Shown here one piece after another: positions 1 to 7,135 of a DNA stretch of 64,000 bases (positions are counted from its first letter, which is position 1; each line of letters opens with the position of its first letter). The translations under genes were made by a program, and so were the position numbers. The notes under the pieces are model-generated. The model ran no database searches, was not told the DNA's origin, and was given only the letters and a program-made list of their open reading frames with translations. The DNA comes from Chryseobacterium sp. VAUSW3 (GTDB lineage: Bacteria > Bacteroidota > Bacteroidia > Flavobacteriales > Weeksellaceae): positions 186,001 through 250,000 of the forward strand of contig NZ_NIUY01000003.1 in assembly GCF_002205795.1 (NCBI RefSeq), in the 5' to 3' direction.

Positions 1-416
1 TATGCGTCATCCAGAATCAGAACATCTAGATCCATATCGTCAATCATCTTTTTAGCACCGGGCACCCTTTCTTCCGAAACCCCTATGACAAAACGGTTTT
101 TGAAACGTTCGAACAACTGCATCGCCTCGTCTCCCACTGTTTTATAATTGCTGTCGTAATTGGTAATGCCGTAGCCTTTGGTCAGTCTTCCGTAACCGCG
201 GGACAGGACTCCGGTTCTGTAATTTTTGGAGAGCAATTCTGCCAGATACATTACCATAGGAGATTTTCCGCTTCCGCCCACAGAAAGATTTCCGACATTG
301 ATGATCGGAGTTTTAAATTTCGTCGATTTAGAAATTCCCCAATCATACATTACGTTTCTGATGCTTGTTACGAAATGATAACCAAGGGAAAAAGGGTAGA
401 GATACCATCTTTTCAT
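1..416 (-). CDS. lpxK: Tetraacyldisaccharide 4'-kinase LpxK, N-terminal part (cut by window edge)
   Basis: Only the first 138 or so codons are inside the window; the 3' end lies beyond base 1. The reverse-strand reading opens MKRWYLYPFSLGYHF and continues into a P-loop-like stretch, NVGNLSVGGSGKSP, which is the characteristic LpxK nucleotide-binding start. It is followed by LSRGYGR and VGDEA, also typical of the family. LpxK phosphorylates the 4' position of the lipid A disaccharide at the inner face of the inner membrane, a late step of lipid A synthesis. It is transcribed away from ddl, with 164 bases between the two starts. The family call is firm; completeness of the gene cannot be judged here. 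Confidence 0.93.
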   Translation of the reverse strand, partial: MKRWYLYPFSLGYHFVTSIRNVMYDWGISKSTKFKTPIINVGNLSVGGSGKSPMVMYLAELLSKNYRTGVLSRGYGRLTKGYGITNYDSNYKTVGDEAMQLFERFKNRFVIGVSEERVPGAKKMIDDMDLDVLILDDA

Positions 417-553
417 AGGCTGCAAAAATAGGGATTTTTCGGAGTAAAGAAAAGTCAGGTTTCACTAATTTTTCATGAAATGACGATGTTTTATTTTTGA
501 GGATCTTAAGGATAATAATTAGGCGCTACCACGCTAATTTTAAACATTTTGTT

Positions 554-561
554 TAAATTTG
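554..561 (+). promoter_or_regulatory. Probable -7 element (TAAATTTG) for ddl
   Basis: TAAATTTG matches the Bacteroidota -7 consensus TAnnTTTG and sits 19 bases before the ddl start codon. No clear TTG is present at the -33 position, so the assignment rests on the -7 match and its placement. The 417-580 gap holds nothing else I can name. Confidence 0.5.
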
Positions 562-580
562 CTAGATTAGATTAAAAGGC

Positions 581-1567
581 ATGAAAAAGAAAAATGTAGC
601 CGTAGTAATGGGTGGATATTCCGATGAGTACAAGGTTTCCCTGAAAAGCGGACAGCTTATTTACGATTCCCTGGACCGTGATTTATACAACGTATATAAA
701 GTCGTAATCCTGAAAGACGAATGGTATTTCGTAGACGACAGAGACCAGAATCTGCCCATCAATAAAGCAGATTTTTCGGTCACCCTTGAAAGTGATTACA
801 AAGTGAAATTTGATGTATGTTTCAATATCATTCATGGGAAACCGGGCGAAAATGGTGAACTGCAGGCTTATTGGGACACTATCGGACAAAAATATACCGG
901 CTGCGGTTTTTACCAAAGTGCCTTAACTTTCAATAAAAAAGATACCCTCGCGGTGCTTTCAAAATACGGAATCCCTTCTGCCAAAAGTGTTTATCTGAGA
1001 AAAGGAGACTCATATAATGCTGATGAAATTATCGCAGAGCTGAACCTTCCACTGTTTGTAAAGCCCAATCAAAGCGGTTCTTCCCTTGGTATTTCTAAAG
1101 TAAAAGTAAAAGAAGATTTTGCTAAAGCAGTAGATTTTGCCTTTGCGGAGGACGACGAAATTTTAATAGAAAGTTTCCTGAACGGTATGGAGGTTTCGGT
1201 GGGCGTTGTAGATTTCAATGGGGAAACCATTGTTCTGGGAATTACAGAAATTGTTCCCCATAAAGAGTTTTTCGATTACGAAGCCAAATACGAAGGCGCT
1301 TCCGAAGAAATTACGCCGGCAAGAATTGATGAAGAAACCCGCAAAAAAGTGGAGGAAATTGCTAAAAAAGCCTATAATTCTTTAGGCATGAGCGGTTTCT
1401 CCCGAAGCGAATTCATCATTATGAACGGAATTCCGTACATGTTGGAAATGAATACCAATCCCGGATTTTCACCGGCTTCAATCCTGCCGCAGCAGGCAAA
1501 AATCTATGGAATATCCATTAAAGATTTATGCGGAAATGAGGTACAAAAAGCTTTGCAAAAAAATTAA
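581..1567 (+). CDS. ddl: D-alanine--D-alanine ligase
   Basis: ATP-grasp ligase of 328 residues that joins two D-alanines for the peptidoglycan stem peptide in the cytoplasm. The N-terminus has the family GGYSDEYKVSL signature (residues 11-21). An ATP-binding loop KPNQSGSSLG starts at about 161, and the metal and substrate loop LEMNTNPGF lies near 288. Length is normal for the family. It is followed 11 bases later by coaD on the same strand, so the two are probably co-transcribed, perhaps with the channel gene after that. The start is supported by a -7 promoter element just upstream. Confidence 0.96.
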   Translation: MKKKNVAVVMGGYSDEYKVSLKSGQLIYDSLDRDLYNVYKVVILKDEWYFVDDRDQNLPINKADFSVTLESDYKVKFDVCFNIIHGKPGENGELQAYWDTIGQKYTGCGFYQSALTFNKKDTLAVLSKYGIPSAKSVYLRKGDSYNADEIIAELNLPLFVKPNQSGSSLGISKVKVKEDFAKAVDFAFAEDDEILIESFLNGMEVSVGVVDFNGETIVLGITEIVPHKEFFDYEAKYEGASEEITPARIDEETRKKVEEIAKKAYNSLGMSGFSRSEFIIMNGIPYMLEMNTNPGFSPASILPQQAKIYGISIKDLCGNEVQKALQKN

Positions 1568-1578
1568 ACTGAAAAACT

Positions 1579-2052
1579 ATGAAAGTAGCTGTTTTTCCGG
1601 GTTCGTTTGACCCGATTACGCTTGGTCATTACGATATTGTGGAAAGAGCTGCCCCGCTTTTCGATAAGATCATTATTGCGATTGGCCAGAATTCACAGAA
1701 AAAATATATGTTCTCGCTGGAACAACGCGTAGAATTCATCAAGAAAACATTTGAAAAATTCCCGAATGTGGAGGTGGATCATTTTGAAGGTCTCACTATC
1801 GATTATTGCCACAGCAAAAATGTGAACTTTATTCTCCGCGGACTAAGAAATCCCGCAGATTTTGAGTTTGAAAAAGCCATTGCCCAAACAAACCGGGAAC
1901 TTACTAAAGAAAATAAGATTGAAACAATTTTTCTTTTAACTTCAGCGGGAAAATCATTTATCAGCAGCAGTATTGTACGAGAAATTATTACCTTCGGTGG
2001 TGATTATAAGCTTTTGGTTCCGGATACAGTGCGGGTTCCAATAAAAAAATAA
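1579..2052 (+). CDS. coaD: Phosphopantetheine adenylyltransferase
   Basis: 157 residues, full family length. CoaD transfers AMP from ATP to 4'-phosphopantetheine, the penultimate step of coenzyme A synthesis. The nucleotidyltransferase signature GSFDPITLGH (residues 8-17) carries the T/HxGH motif, and the C-terminal ISSSIVREI around residue 130 is the second conserved motif (ISSTxVR in most members). RGLRN near residue 90 is also typical. It lies 11 bases after ddl and 4 bases before the next gene, which suggests one transcript. Confidence 0.97.
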   Translation: MKVAVFPGSFDPITLGHYDIVERAAPLFDKIIIAIGQNSQKKYMFSLEQRVEFIKKTFEKFPNVEVDHFEGLTIDYCHSKNVNFILRGLRNPADFEFEKAIAQTNRELTKENKIETIFLLTSAGKSFISSSIVREIITFGGDYKLLVPDTVRVPIKK

Positions 2053-2056
2053 TATT

Positions 2057-2695
2057 TTGCAGGTTCACGAAAATCTTAATCTCGCCATAGAATTACTCGG
2101 CACGGTAGCTTTTGCCATGTCGGGAAGTTTCGCTGCAATGCAGAAACGGCTTGATCCTTTTGGAGTTTTAATTATTGCGTTCATTACCTCTGTTGGTGGC
2201 GGAACGGTGCGCGATTTACTGCTTGATGTTCCCGTCTTCTGGATGCATGACCTGATCATGTGTACGGTAATTTTTATTACCTGTATTTTTTCGATGATTT
2301 TTAAATCAATAGAGAACAAATTCCAGGTGACGCTGTTTATTTTCGACAGTTTCGGGCTGGGACTTTTTACCATTATTGGAATTCAGAAGGGTTTGAATGC
2401 AGATCTTCATCCATTGATCTGTCTTACTTTGGGCACTATTACCGGCTGTTTTGGCGGTATTATCCGTGATATTTTACTCAACAGGATACCGCTTATTTTC
2501 AGGAAAGAAATATATGCCACGGCTTGTATTGTAGGCGGAAGTGTTTTTCTTATTTTGGTAAATTACAGCCGGTTATCTTATGCTTTTGTGCAGATTTCCA
2601 CCATTTTGCTTATAGTTGCAATACGTACACTGGCCGTGAAATACCATTGGCAGATGCCTAAATTTTATGGTGTGGAACAGAATTCGGAAATGTAA
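2057..2695 (+). CDS. Trimeric intracellular cation channel (TRIC/UPF0126) family membrane protein
   Basis: 212 residues, very hydrophobic, built of two similar halves each with about three membrane segments. The halves carry the paired motifs GGGTVRDLLL (about 47-56) and GGIIRDILLNRIP (about 132-144). The repeated glycine-rich G-G-x-x-R-D motif is the hallmark of UPF0126/YicG-type proteins, whose archaeal and bacterial members are homologous to TRIC potassium channels. The likely role is a cation channel in the inner membrane, but the physiological substrate in bacteria is unclear. The start is a TTG four bases after the coaD stop; no nearby ATG gives the full first helix. Confidence 0.85.
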   Translation: MQVHENLNLAIELLGTVAFAMSGSFAAMQKRLDPFGVLIIAFITSVGGGTVRDLLLDVPVFWMHDLIMCTVIFITCIFSMIFKSIENKFQVTLFIFDSFGLGLFTIIGIQKGLNADLHPLICLTLGTITGCFGGIIRDILLNRIPLIFRKEIYATACIVGGSVFLILVNYSRLSYAFVQISTILLIVAIRTLAVKYHWQMPKFYGVEQNSEM

Positions 2696-2760
2696 AATTT
2701 CTGTAGGGTTGATTAGCTGGGCATCATATCCCATTAATCGTTACAAATATTTTTCCAAAA

Positions 2761-2787
2761 AAAAATCCTGAAAATTTTCAGGATTTT
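2761..2787. terminator. Bidirectional terminator between convergent genes
   Basis: A near-perfect palindrome, AAAATCCTGAAAA followed directly by TTTTCAGGATTTT, flanked by A and T runs on both sides. It separates the TRIC-type gene from the convergent TPR membrane protein gene and can serve both strands. Confidence 0.8.
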
Positions 2788-2808
2788 ATGATTTACAGTG
2801 AGAGCATT

Positions 2809-3375
2809 TTAATAGAATTTCCCACGCTGTCTCATGTTCGGATTGTGCATGTGTTTCTGCATCGTCGGCATTTTCAGCTGATCTTTCAGCATCTTGATCT
2901 GTTCGGTCATCATTCCTGCAGAATCTAATCTTTTTGCTTCTTCGAGCAGTTTTGTAGCTTCCTGTCTTCTGCCTTTCTGCATCGCACCTGCAGCAATGTT
3001 CAGCGTTGCCATGGCACGGTCGTGTTTCATGTTCAGGCCATATTCCAACGCTTTTTTCATTAAAGGTTCTACTTTTTGAGGATGATCCTGCGCCAAAGTA
3101 AGTCCTTGTAAATAATGGAAATATCCGTACTGAGAACGGTGAAGCTGGGATTCGAAATTGGTGATTTTAGAAAGCCATTTGGTCGCTTTCTCCATATTCT
3201 GCTTTCTCAGATACCAGAATGCAGCCAGGATGAATTCATTTTTGAAGAACAAAAGCACCGGAATAGAAGAAAGGAGTACGACTACGATTCCCCAACCAAT
3301 GTTACGGTTCATCATGAGATAAATTCCAGCGGCAATCATTAAACCTGCGATAACGAATTTTATGTATTTGTTCAT
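2809..3375 (-). CDS. Small membrane-anchored TPR-like protein, function unknown
   Basis: 188 residues. Two membrane segments lie near the N-terminus (about 7-22 and 28-45), then a helical region with alternating small and large residues that reads like two or three tetratricopeptide repeats. Examples are the YFHYLQGLTLAQ stretch and the AMATLNIAAGAMQKGRRQEA stretch around residues 105-150. The tail is basic and rich in Met, His and Asn. I do not recognise a named family. The layout suggests an inner-membrane protein with a cytoplasmic scaffold or interaction domain. It is convergent with the TRIC-type gene and probably transcribed alone or after folA, which lies 50 bases upstream on the same strand. 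Confidence 0.75.
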   Translation of the reverse strand: MNKYIKFVIAGLMIAAGIYLMMNRNIGWGIVVVLLSSIPVLLFFKNEFILAAFWYLRKQNMEKATKWLSKITNFESQLHRSQYGYFHYLQGLTLAQDHPQKVEPLMKKALEYGLNMKHDRAMATLNIAAGAMQKGRRQEATKLLEEAKRLDSAGMMTEQIKMLKDQLKMPTMQKHMHNPNMRQRGKFY

Positions 3376-3425
3376 TGTTAAAATTTATGAGTGCAAAGAT
3401 AGAAATTTGATGTTAACTTCAGAAG

Positions 3426-3920
3426 TTAGACTTTAGACTTTTTCTCGAAAGTCTGGAAACAGAAATCGTAGCTGTTTTTTTCATCTTTTTCATGGCAGGT
3501 TTCTGAAGTTTTCTGCCAGATTTTCGGATTAATTTTCGGGAAGAACACATCAGCTTCCAGTTCTGCTTGCACCTGGGTTACTTCCAGTCTGTCGGCCAGA
3601 TCAATGGTCTGTTCGTAAATATTGCCGCCTCCGATAATGAAGATGTTTTCATCAAGCTTTTTTGCGAATTTTATCGCTTCCTTTATACTCCCTACAATCA
3701 GGATGCCTTCCTCGAACCAGTCTTTTTTTCTTGAAACCACAATATTGGTACGGTTTGGCAACGGTTTGCCAATACTTTCATAAGTCTTTCGGCCCATAAT
3801 AATCGGGTGTCCTGAAGTAATGTCCTTAAAATGTTTTAAATCCTTCGGCAAATGCCATAACAATTGATTGTCAGCACCAATCTCATTCTTTAAACCCATC
3901 GCCACTACAATTGTGATCAT
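3426..3920 (-). CDS. folA: Dihydrofolate reductase
   Basis: 164 residues, normal for a chromosomal DHFR. It reduces dihydrofolate to tetrahydrofolate with NADPH. The N-terminal MITIVVAMGLKNEIG, the loop NQLLWHLPKDLKHFK and the motif GRKTYESIGKPLPNR (around residues 43-57) are classic for the family, and the NADPH-binding IIGGGNIYEQ is near residue 95. It is divergent from lemA, with 78 bases between the starts; a possible reverse -7 element is at 3937-3944. Nothing suggests an acquired trimethoprim-resistance type. Confidence 0.96.
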   Translation of the reverse strand: MITIVVAMGLKNEIGADNQLLWHLPKDLKHFKDITSGHPIIMGRKTYESIGKPLPNRTNIVVSRKKDWFEEGILIVGSIKEAIKFAKKLDENIFIIGGGNIYEQTIDLADRLEVTQVQAELEADVFFPKINPKIWQKTSETCHEKDEKNSYDFCFQTFEKKSKV

Positions 3921-3936
3921 TTTTCTTAAATTTTCA

Positions 3937-3964
3937 CAAATTTAGCATATAATTTGTATATTTG
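3937..3964. promoter_or_regulatory. Divergent -7 elements for folA and lemA
   Basis: CAAATTTA at 3937-3944 is TAAATTTG on the reverse strand, facing folA. TATATTTG at 3957-3964 faces lemA on the forward strand. Both match TAnnTTTG. Neither has an obvious TTG at the ideal -33 spacing, so this is a consensus match supported only by placement in the divergent gap. Confidence 0.45.
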
Positions 3965-3998
3965 GGTACCTATCATTAAACATTAAAAATATTAAACT

Positions 3999-4607
3999 AT
4001 GAGAAACAGAGGTTGTATGAGCGCCGGAACCATCGGTATTGCTCTTCTCGTTATTGCCGCAATTTTATTTTTCTGGGGCAAAAACGGTTATAACAGTTTC
4101 ACGATTAAGGAACAGACTGTGAATACAAAATGGTCTAACGTGGAAACGGTGTACCAAAAGCGTGCGAACCTTATCCCAAATCTTGAAAGAACAGTGAAAT
4201 CCTATTCGCAATTCGAGCAGGAAACCTTAACGAAAGTGATTGAAGCACGATCAAAAGCAACTTCTATCACGGTAGACCCAACGAATATGACTGAGGCCGA
4301 CATGGCAAGATTCCAGGCAGCACAGGGTGAATTAAGTGGAGCGTTGAGCAGGTTGATGGCCGTAGTAGAGCAGTATCCCAATTTAAAAGCGGATCAGCAG
4401 TATATGAATTTCCAGAGGGAATACACCGCGATTGAAAACAGCATCCGAAGCGAAACCGTTTATTATAACGAAGCGGCTCAGGACTATAATACTTCGATCA
4501 AGACTTTCCCGAATAATATTTTGGCCAACTTTACCAATTTTAAAGAAAAGCCTTATTTCAAAGCTGCAGCAGGAGCCGAAAAAGCACCTGAAGTATTCAC
4601 CAATTAA
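3999..4607 (+). CDS. lemA: LemA family protein
   Basis: 202 residues. One membrane anchor lies near the N-terminus (about 11-26) and is followed by the LemA helical domain. Diagnostic motifs are W.NVE.VYQKRANLIPNLERTVKSY (about 45-67) and the later Y..FQREYTAIENSIR and YN..I..FPNNILA stretches. LemA proteins are membrane-anchored helical bundles of poorly defined function, regularly found next to TPM-domain proteins, as here. The stop overlaps the start of the next gene by one base (TAATG), so translation is probably coupled. Confidence 0.93.
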   Translation: MRNRGCMSAGTIGIALLVIAAILFFWGKNGYNSFTIKEQTVNTKWSNVETVYQKRANLIPNLERTVKSYSQFEQETLTKVIEARSKATSITVDPTNMTEADMARFQAAQGELSGALSRLMAVVEQYPNLKADQQYMNFQREYTAIENSIRSETVYYNEAAQDYNTSIKTFPNNILANFTNFKEKPYFKAAAGAEKAPEVFTN

Positions 4608-5038
4608 TGAGCAATTTCCTTACAGATGAACAGATGGCTTCCCTTGTGGAAGCCATTCAGTCAGCAGAAGATCATTCTACCGGCGAAATCCGTGTGCATA
4701 TTGATTCCAATTCTGAAGGAAACAATGCGGAGATTGCTTTTGAAGTCTTCAAAACCCTTTGCAAGGATAAAACTGCGGAAAAAAACGCGGTGCTTTTTCA
4801 TGTAAATTTCGAGCAGCATTACCTCACCATTATTGGCGATGCCGGCATTCATCAGAAAGTTCATCAGAATTTCTGGGACCAACTGCACGATCAAATTACA
4901 GCGGAATTTGCCAAAGGAAATTACCACGACGGTTTAAGGAATGCCATCCTTAAAACCGGTTTCGAACTCAAAAAACATTTCCCGGTTTCGGGAGAAAATC
5001 ACAATGAACTGTCGAATGAGATTACGTTCTCTAAATAA
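4607..5038 (+). CDS. TPM-domain protein, soluble short form
   Basis: 143 residues with a single TPM (YgcG/TLP18.3-type) domain. The motifs TGEIRVHID near residue 25, KTAEKNAVLFHV near 55, and FAKGNYHDGLRNAI near 103 fit the family. It has neither a signal peptide nor the usual membrane segment and glycine-rich tail, so unlike its downstream neighbour it should remain cytoplasmic. It overlaps lemA by one base and the next gene by about 35 bases, a tightly coupled three-gene unit. The biochemical role of TPM domains is not settled; some have acid phosphatase activity. Confidence 0.85.
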   Translation: MSNFLTDEQMASLVEAIQSAEDHSTGEIRVHIDSNSEGNNAEIAFEVFKTLCKDKTAEKNAVLFHVNFEQHYLTIIGDAGIHQKVHQNFWDQLHDQITAEFAKGNYHDGLRNAILKTGFELKKHFPVSGENHNELSNEITFSK

Positions 5039-5828
5039 ATTTCTTTCTGTTCTTTTTCTGGGGCTGAACATCTTTGTTCTTGCCCAGTTAGTCCCTGCAA
5101 AACCAGCGAAAATATTTCCTGTGACAGATGAAGTAGGCTTGCTGAATGCAACCGAAAGGGAGCAGCTTAACCAGAAACTTATTAAATTTTACGACTCCAC
5201 TTCTACCGAAATCGCAGTGATTATTATTCCCACCACAAAAGGCGAGGACATCAATTATCTCGCGACCATGTATGGTGAAAAGTGGGGAATCGGGGAAAAG
5301 GAACAGGACAACGGTATCGTATTTCTGATAGCGACAGAAGACAGGAAATTTGCCATTCAGCAGGGCAGGGGTGTTGAGAGATATCTCACTGCCTCTGTGG
5401 CAGGGCAGATTCTTGATTATATCGTAACTCCAAACTTCAAACAGGGACTTTGGTATGAGGGAATCAACCGTGGAACGACCGCTTTGATGGAAGTAGTTGA
5501 AGGTAAATTCAAACCTATCATAAAGGAAACCCCGGAAGAAGGAGAAATTAGTATTGTGAAAATCATTTTCATCGCATTTTTTGTGATGATGATTCTAAGT
5601 ATCCTGTTCAGGAACAGAGGCGGGGGAGGAAATCATGATGACGATGACGATGTGATTCTTTCGCGGCGCGGGCGGCGAACCTATCCGGGCGGATTTTTCC
5701 CATTCCCAGGAAGCTTTGGTGGGGGAGGTTTTGGAGGCGGCGGATTTGGAGGTGGTTCCGGAGGTGGATTTGGAGGTTTTGGCGGTGGCGGAAGCTTCGG
5801 TGGCGGTGGCGCTTCAGGGGGTTGGTGA
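5004..5828 (+). CDS. TPM-domain protein, secreted/membrane form with glycine-rich tail
   Basis: Exported or membrane-bound TPM protein of about 274 residues. From the start chosen here the N-terminus is a basic segment followed by a hydrophobic core ending FVLAQ, a good signal peptide. Starting earlier, at 4941, would bury this behind 21 extra polar residues, and an ATG at 5016 is also possible. The TPM domain follows (VTDEVGLLN, TSTEIAVIIIPT, GEKWGIGEKEQDNGIVFL, GRGVERYLT). A membrane helix (IIFIAFFVMMILSILF) comes next, then an acidic HDDDDD run and a tail of almost pure Gly, Phe and Ser. This is the usual YgcG layout. It begins inside the preceding gene. Confidence 0.88.
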   Translation: MNCRMRLRSLNKFLSVLFLGLNIFVLAQLVPAKPAKIFPVTDEVGLLNATEREQLNQKLIKFYDSTSTEIAVIIIPTTKGEDINYLATMYGEKWGIGEKEQDNGIVFLIATEDRKFAIQQGRGVERYLTASVAGQILDYIVTPNFKQGLWYEGINRGTTALMEVVEGKFKPIIKETPEEGEISIVKIIFIAFFVMMILSILFRNRGGGGNHDDDDDVILSRRGRRTYPGGFFPFPGSFGGGGFGGGGFGGGSGGGFGGFGGGGSFGGGGASGGW

Positions 5829-5852
5829 AATTTTTCGAAAAAAAATAAAAAG

Positions 5853-5883
5853 AAATCAGTCTTTTTGGAGACTGATTTTTTTA
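5853..5883 (+). terminator. Terminator of the lemA-TPM unit
   Basis: Stem AAATCAGTCT / AGACTGATTT around the loop TTTTGG, followed by a run of seven Ts. It directly follows the last TPM gene. Confidence 0.8.
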
Positions 5884-5887
5884 TGAA

Positions 5888-6247
5888 TTAATCTGAAAAC
5901 TGTCCGAAAGTCAGCAGATTTCCATCCGGATCGAGGATGGAAAACTCCTTTTGTCCCCAAGGTTTTCGTTGCAACTTACCGTTTGGATGAATTTCGATTT
6001 GTTTTCGGATGAAATCTTCGTATAATCCTTCAATATCATCTGTCCGAATGTAAATTTGGCCATAGTTTTCCAGCGGACTGATGGTTTCGAGCAGAAAAAA
6101 ATGCAGCTCGATTTGATCTCTTTTAATCATTAAATACCCCTCAAAATCTACGGTTCCAATTTCCTCAAAACCCAACGAATTGATATAGAATTCACGGGTA
6201 ATTTTCTTGTTTCGCATCGGTATTTTGGGATGGACTTGGGTAAGCAT
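5888..6247 (-). CDS. VOC family (glyoxalase/bleomycin-resistance fold) protein
   Basis: 119 residues with one vicinal-oxygen-chelate domain. FYINSLGFEEIG, the HFFL strand (about 49-52), GQIYIRTDDIEGLYE and the end motif FSILDPDGNLLTFGQ are typical of bleomycin-resistance-type members. Such proteins either bind small molecules or use a metal for catalysis; the substrate cannot be read from the sequence, and resistance should not be assumed. It is convergent with the TPM unit and shares the intergenic terminator region. Confidence 0.83.
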   Translation of the reverse strand: MLTQVHPKIPMRNKKITREFYINSLGFEEIGTVDFEGYLMIKRDQIELHFFLLETISPLENYGQIYIRTDDIEGLYEDFIRKQIEIHPNGKLQRKPWGQKEFSILDPDGNLLTFGQFSD

Positions 6248-6281
6248 ACATTGTTTTTAAGGTGAGCAGAGTTATGTAAAG

Positions 6282-7076
6282 TTAATGGATCGAAATACTT
6301 CCACCACTGCTTTTCTTCTGATTTTTAATAGTAAGATTTCCCGTGCGGTACACCGAAATATCACCCGAAGAACTTGCAGCTGCATCCAATTCCGTACTCA
6401 CGGAAAGACTTACGCTTCCGCTGCTGGACGCCTGAATTTGTGCAGAAGAAGCATTAAGATCGCGGGCTTTTAAACTGCCGGAAGAAGAAGCTCTCAGCTC
6501 AGCGTTTTTAGCTTTACCTGAAAATTTCATGTGGCCGGAAGAAGTCGCTTCTGCCTCCAGATTTACCGTCCAGATTTCTCCAGAAAAACTCCCCGAGCTC
6601 GATACATCTACCGAAAGGTCATTCGCTTCCAGATTTCCGGTAATGCTTCCCGAACTCGAAACTTTTACATCGGTTTTGTCCTGTGTAAATTTATCTTCAA
6701 CTGTAATTTTAGCTGAGGAAGTGGCTTCAAGACGCGTAAAATCTTTCACGAAAATCTTTGCAGCCACATTTTTTGCCGAAATATTCATGTTTGGTTTGAA
6801 ATGGATGAAGAGTTTCCCGTCTACATTATCAACCAAAATATCATCCATAATATCGGAAGGAGCGGTAATAACCACTTTTTCGGTATCGGATTTCACAACT
6901 TCGGCGGAAATCGACTGCGCTACTTTTATTTCGTTGATATTCATTTCAAACTGCGATGTTTTAATGATTCCTTTGCCTTCTTTTTGAGTCAGGTTCAAGG
7001 GAAAAATAATGTCGGATTTCATTGAACATGACAGGAGAGATCCACAAACTGCCACTGTGGTAATAAGTGTTTTCAT
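6282..7076 (-). CDS. DUF2807 (head GIN domain) lipoprotein
   Basis: 264 residues. The N-terminus is a lipoprotein signal (MKTLITTVAVCGSLLSCS, lipobox cysteine at 17), so it should be anchored to the outer or inner membrane. The rest is a repetitive beta structure in which SSSGS or close variants recur roughly every 20 residues (for example ATSSAK, VSSSGS, ASSSGS, AASSSGD). This is the signature of the head-GIN domain, expected to form a right-handed beta helix. The function is unknown; an adhesin or surface scaffold is often suggested. It is divergent from the M3 peptidase gene with only about 60 bases between the starts. Confidence 0.88.
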   Translation of the reverse strand: MKTLITTVAVCGSLLSCSMKSDIIFPLNLTQKEGKGIIKTSQFEMNINEIKVAQSISAEVVKSDTEKVVITAPSDIMDDILVDNVDGKLFIHFKPNMNISAKNVAAKIFVKDFTRLEATSSAKITVEDKFTQDKTDVKVSSSGSITGNLEANDLSVDVSSSGSFSGEIWTVNLEAEATSSGHMKFSGKAKNAELRASSSGSLKARDLNASSAQIQASSSGSVSLSVSTELDAAASSSGDISVYRTGNLTIKNQKKSSGGSISIH

Positions 7077-7135
7077 ATGGTTTGGTTTTTAATTTGCTTA
7101 AATTTAATATCTTTACTTCAATTAACAGTTCTAAA

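Noticed and set aside
7067-7135. Longer N-terminus for the M3 peptidase
   Set aside because: The extra 23 residues precede a perfect lipoprotein signal and overlap the promoter region and the divergent gene start.
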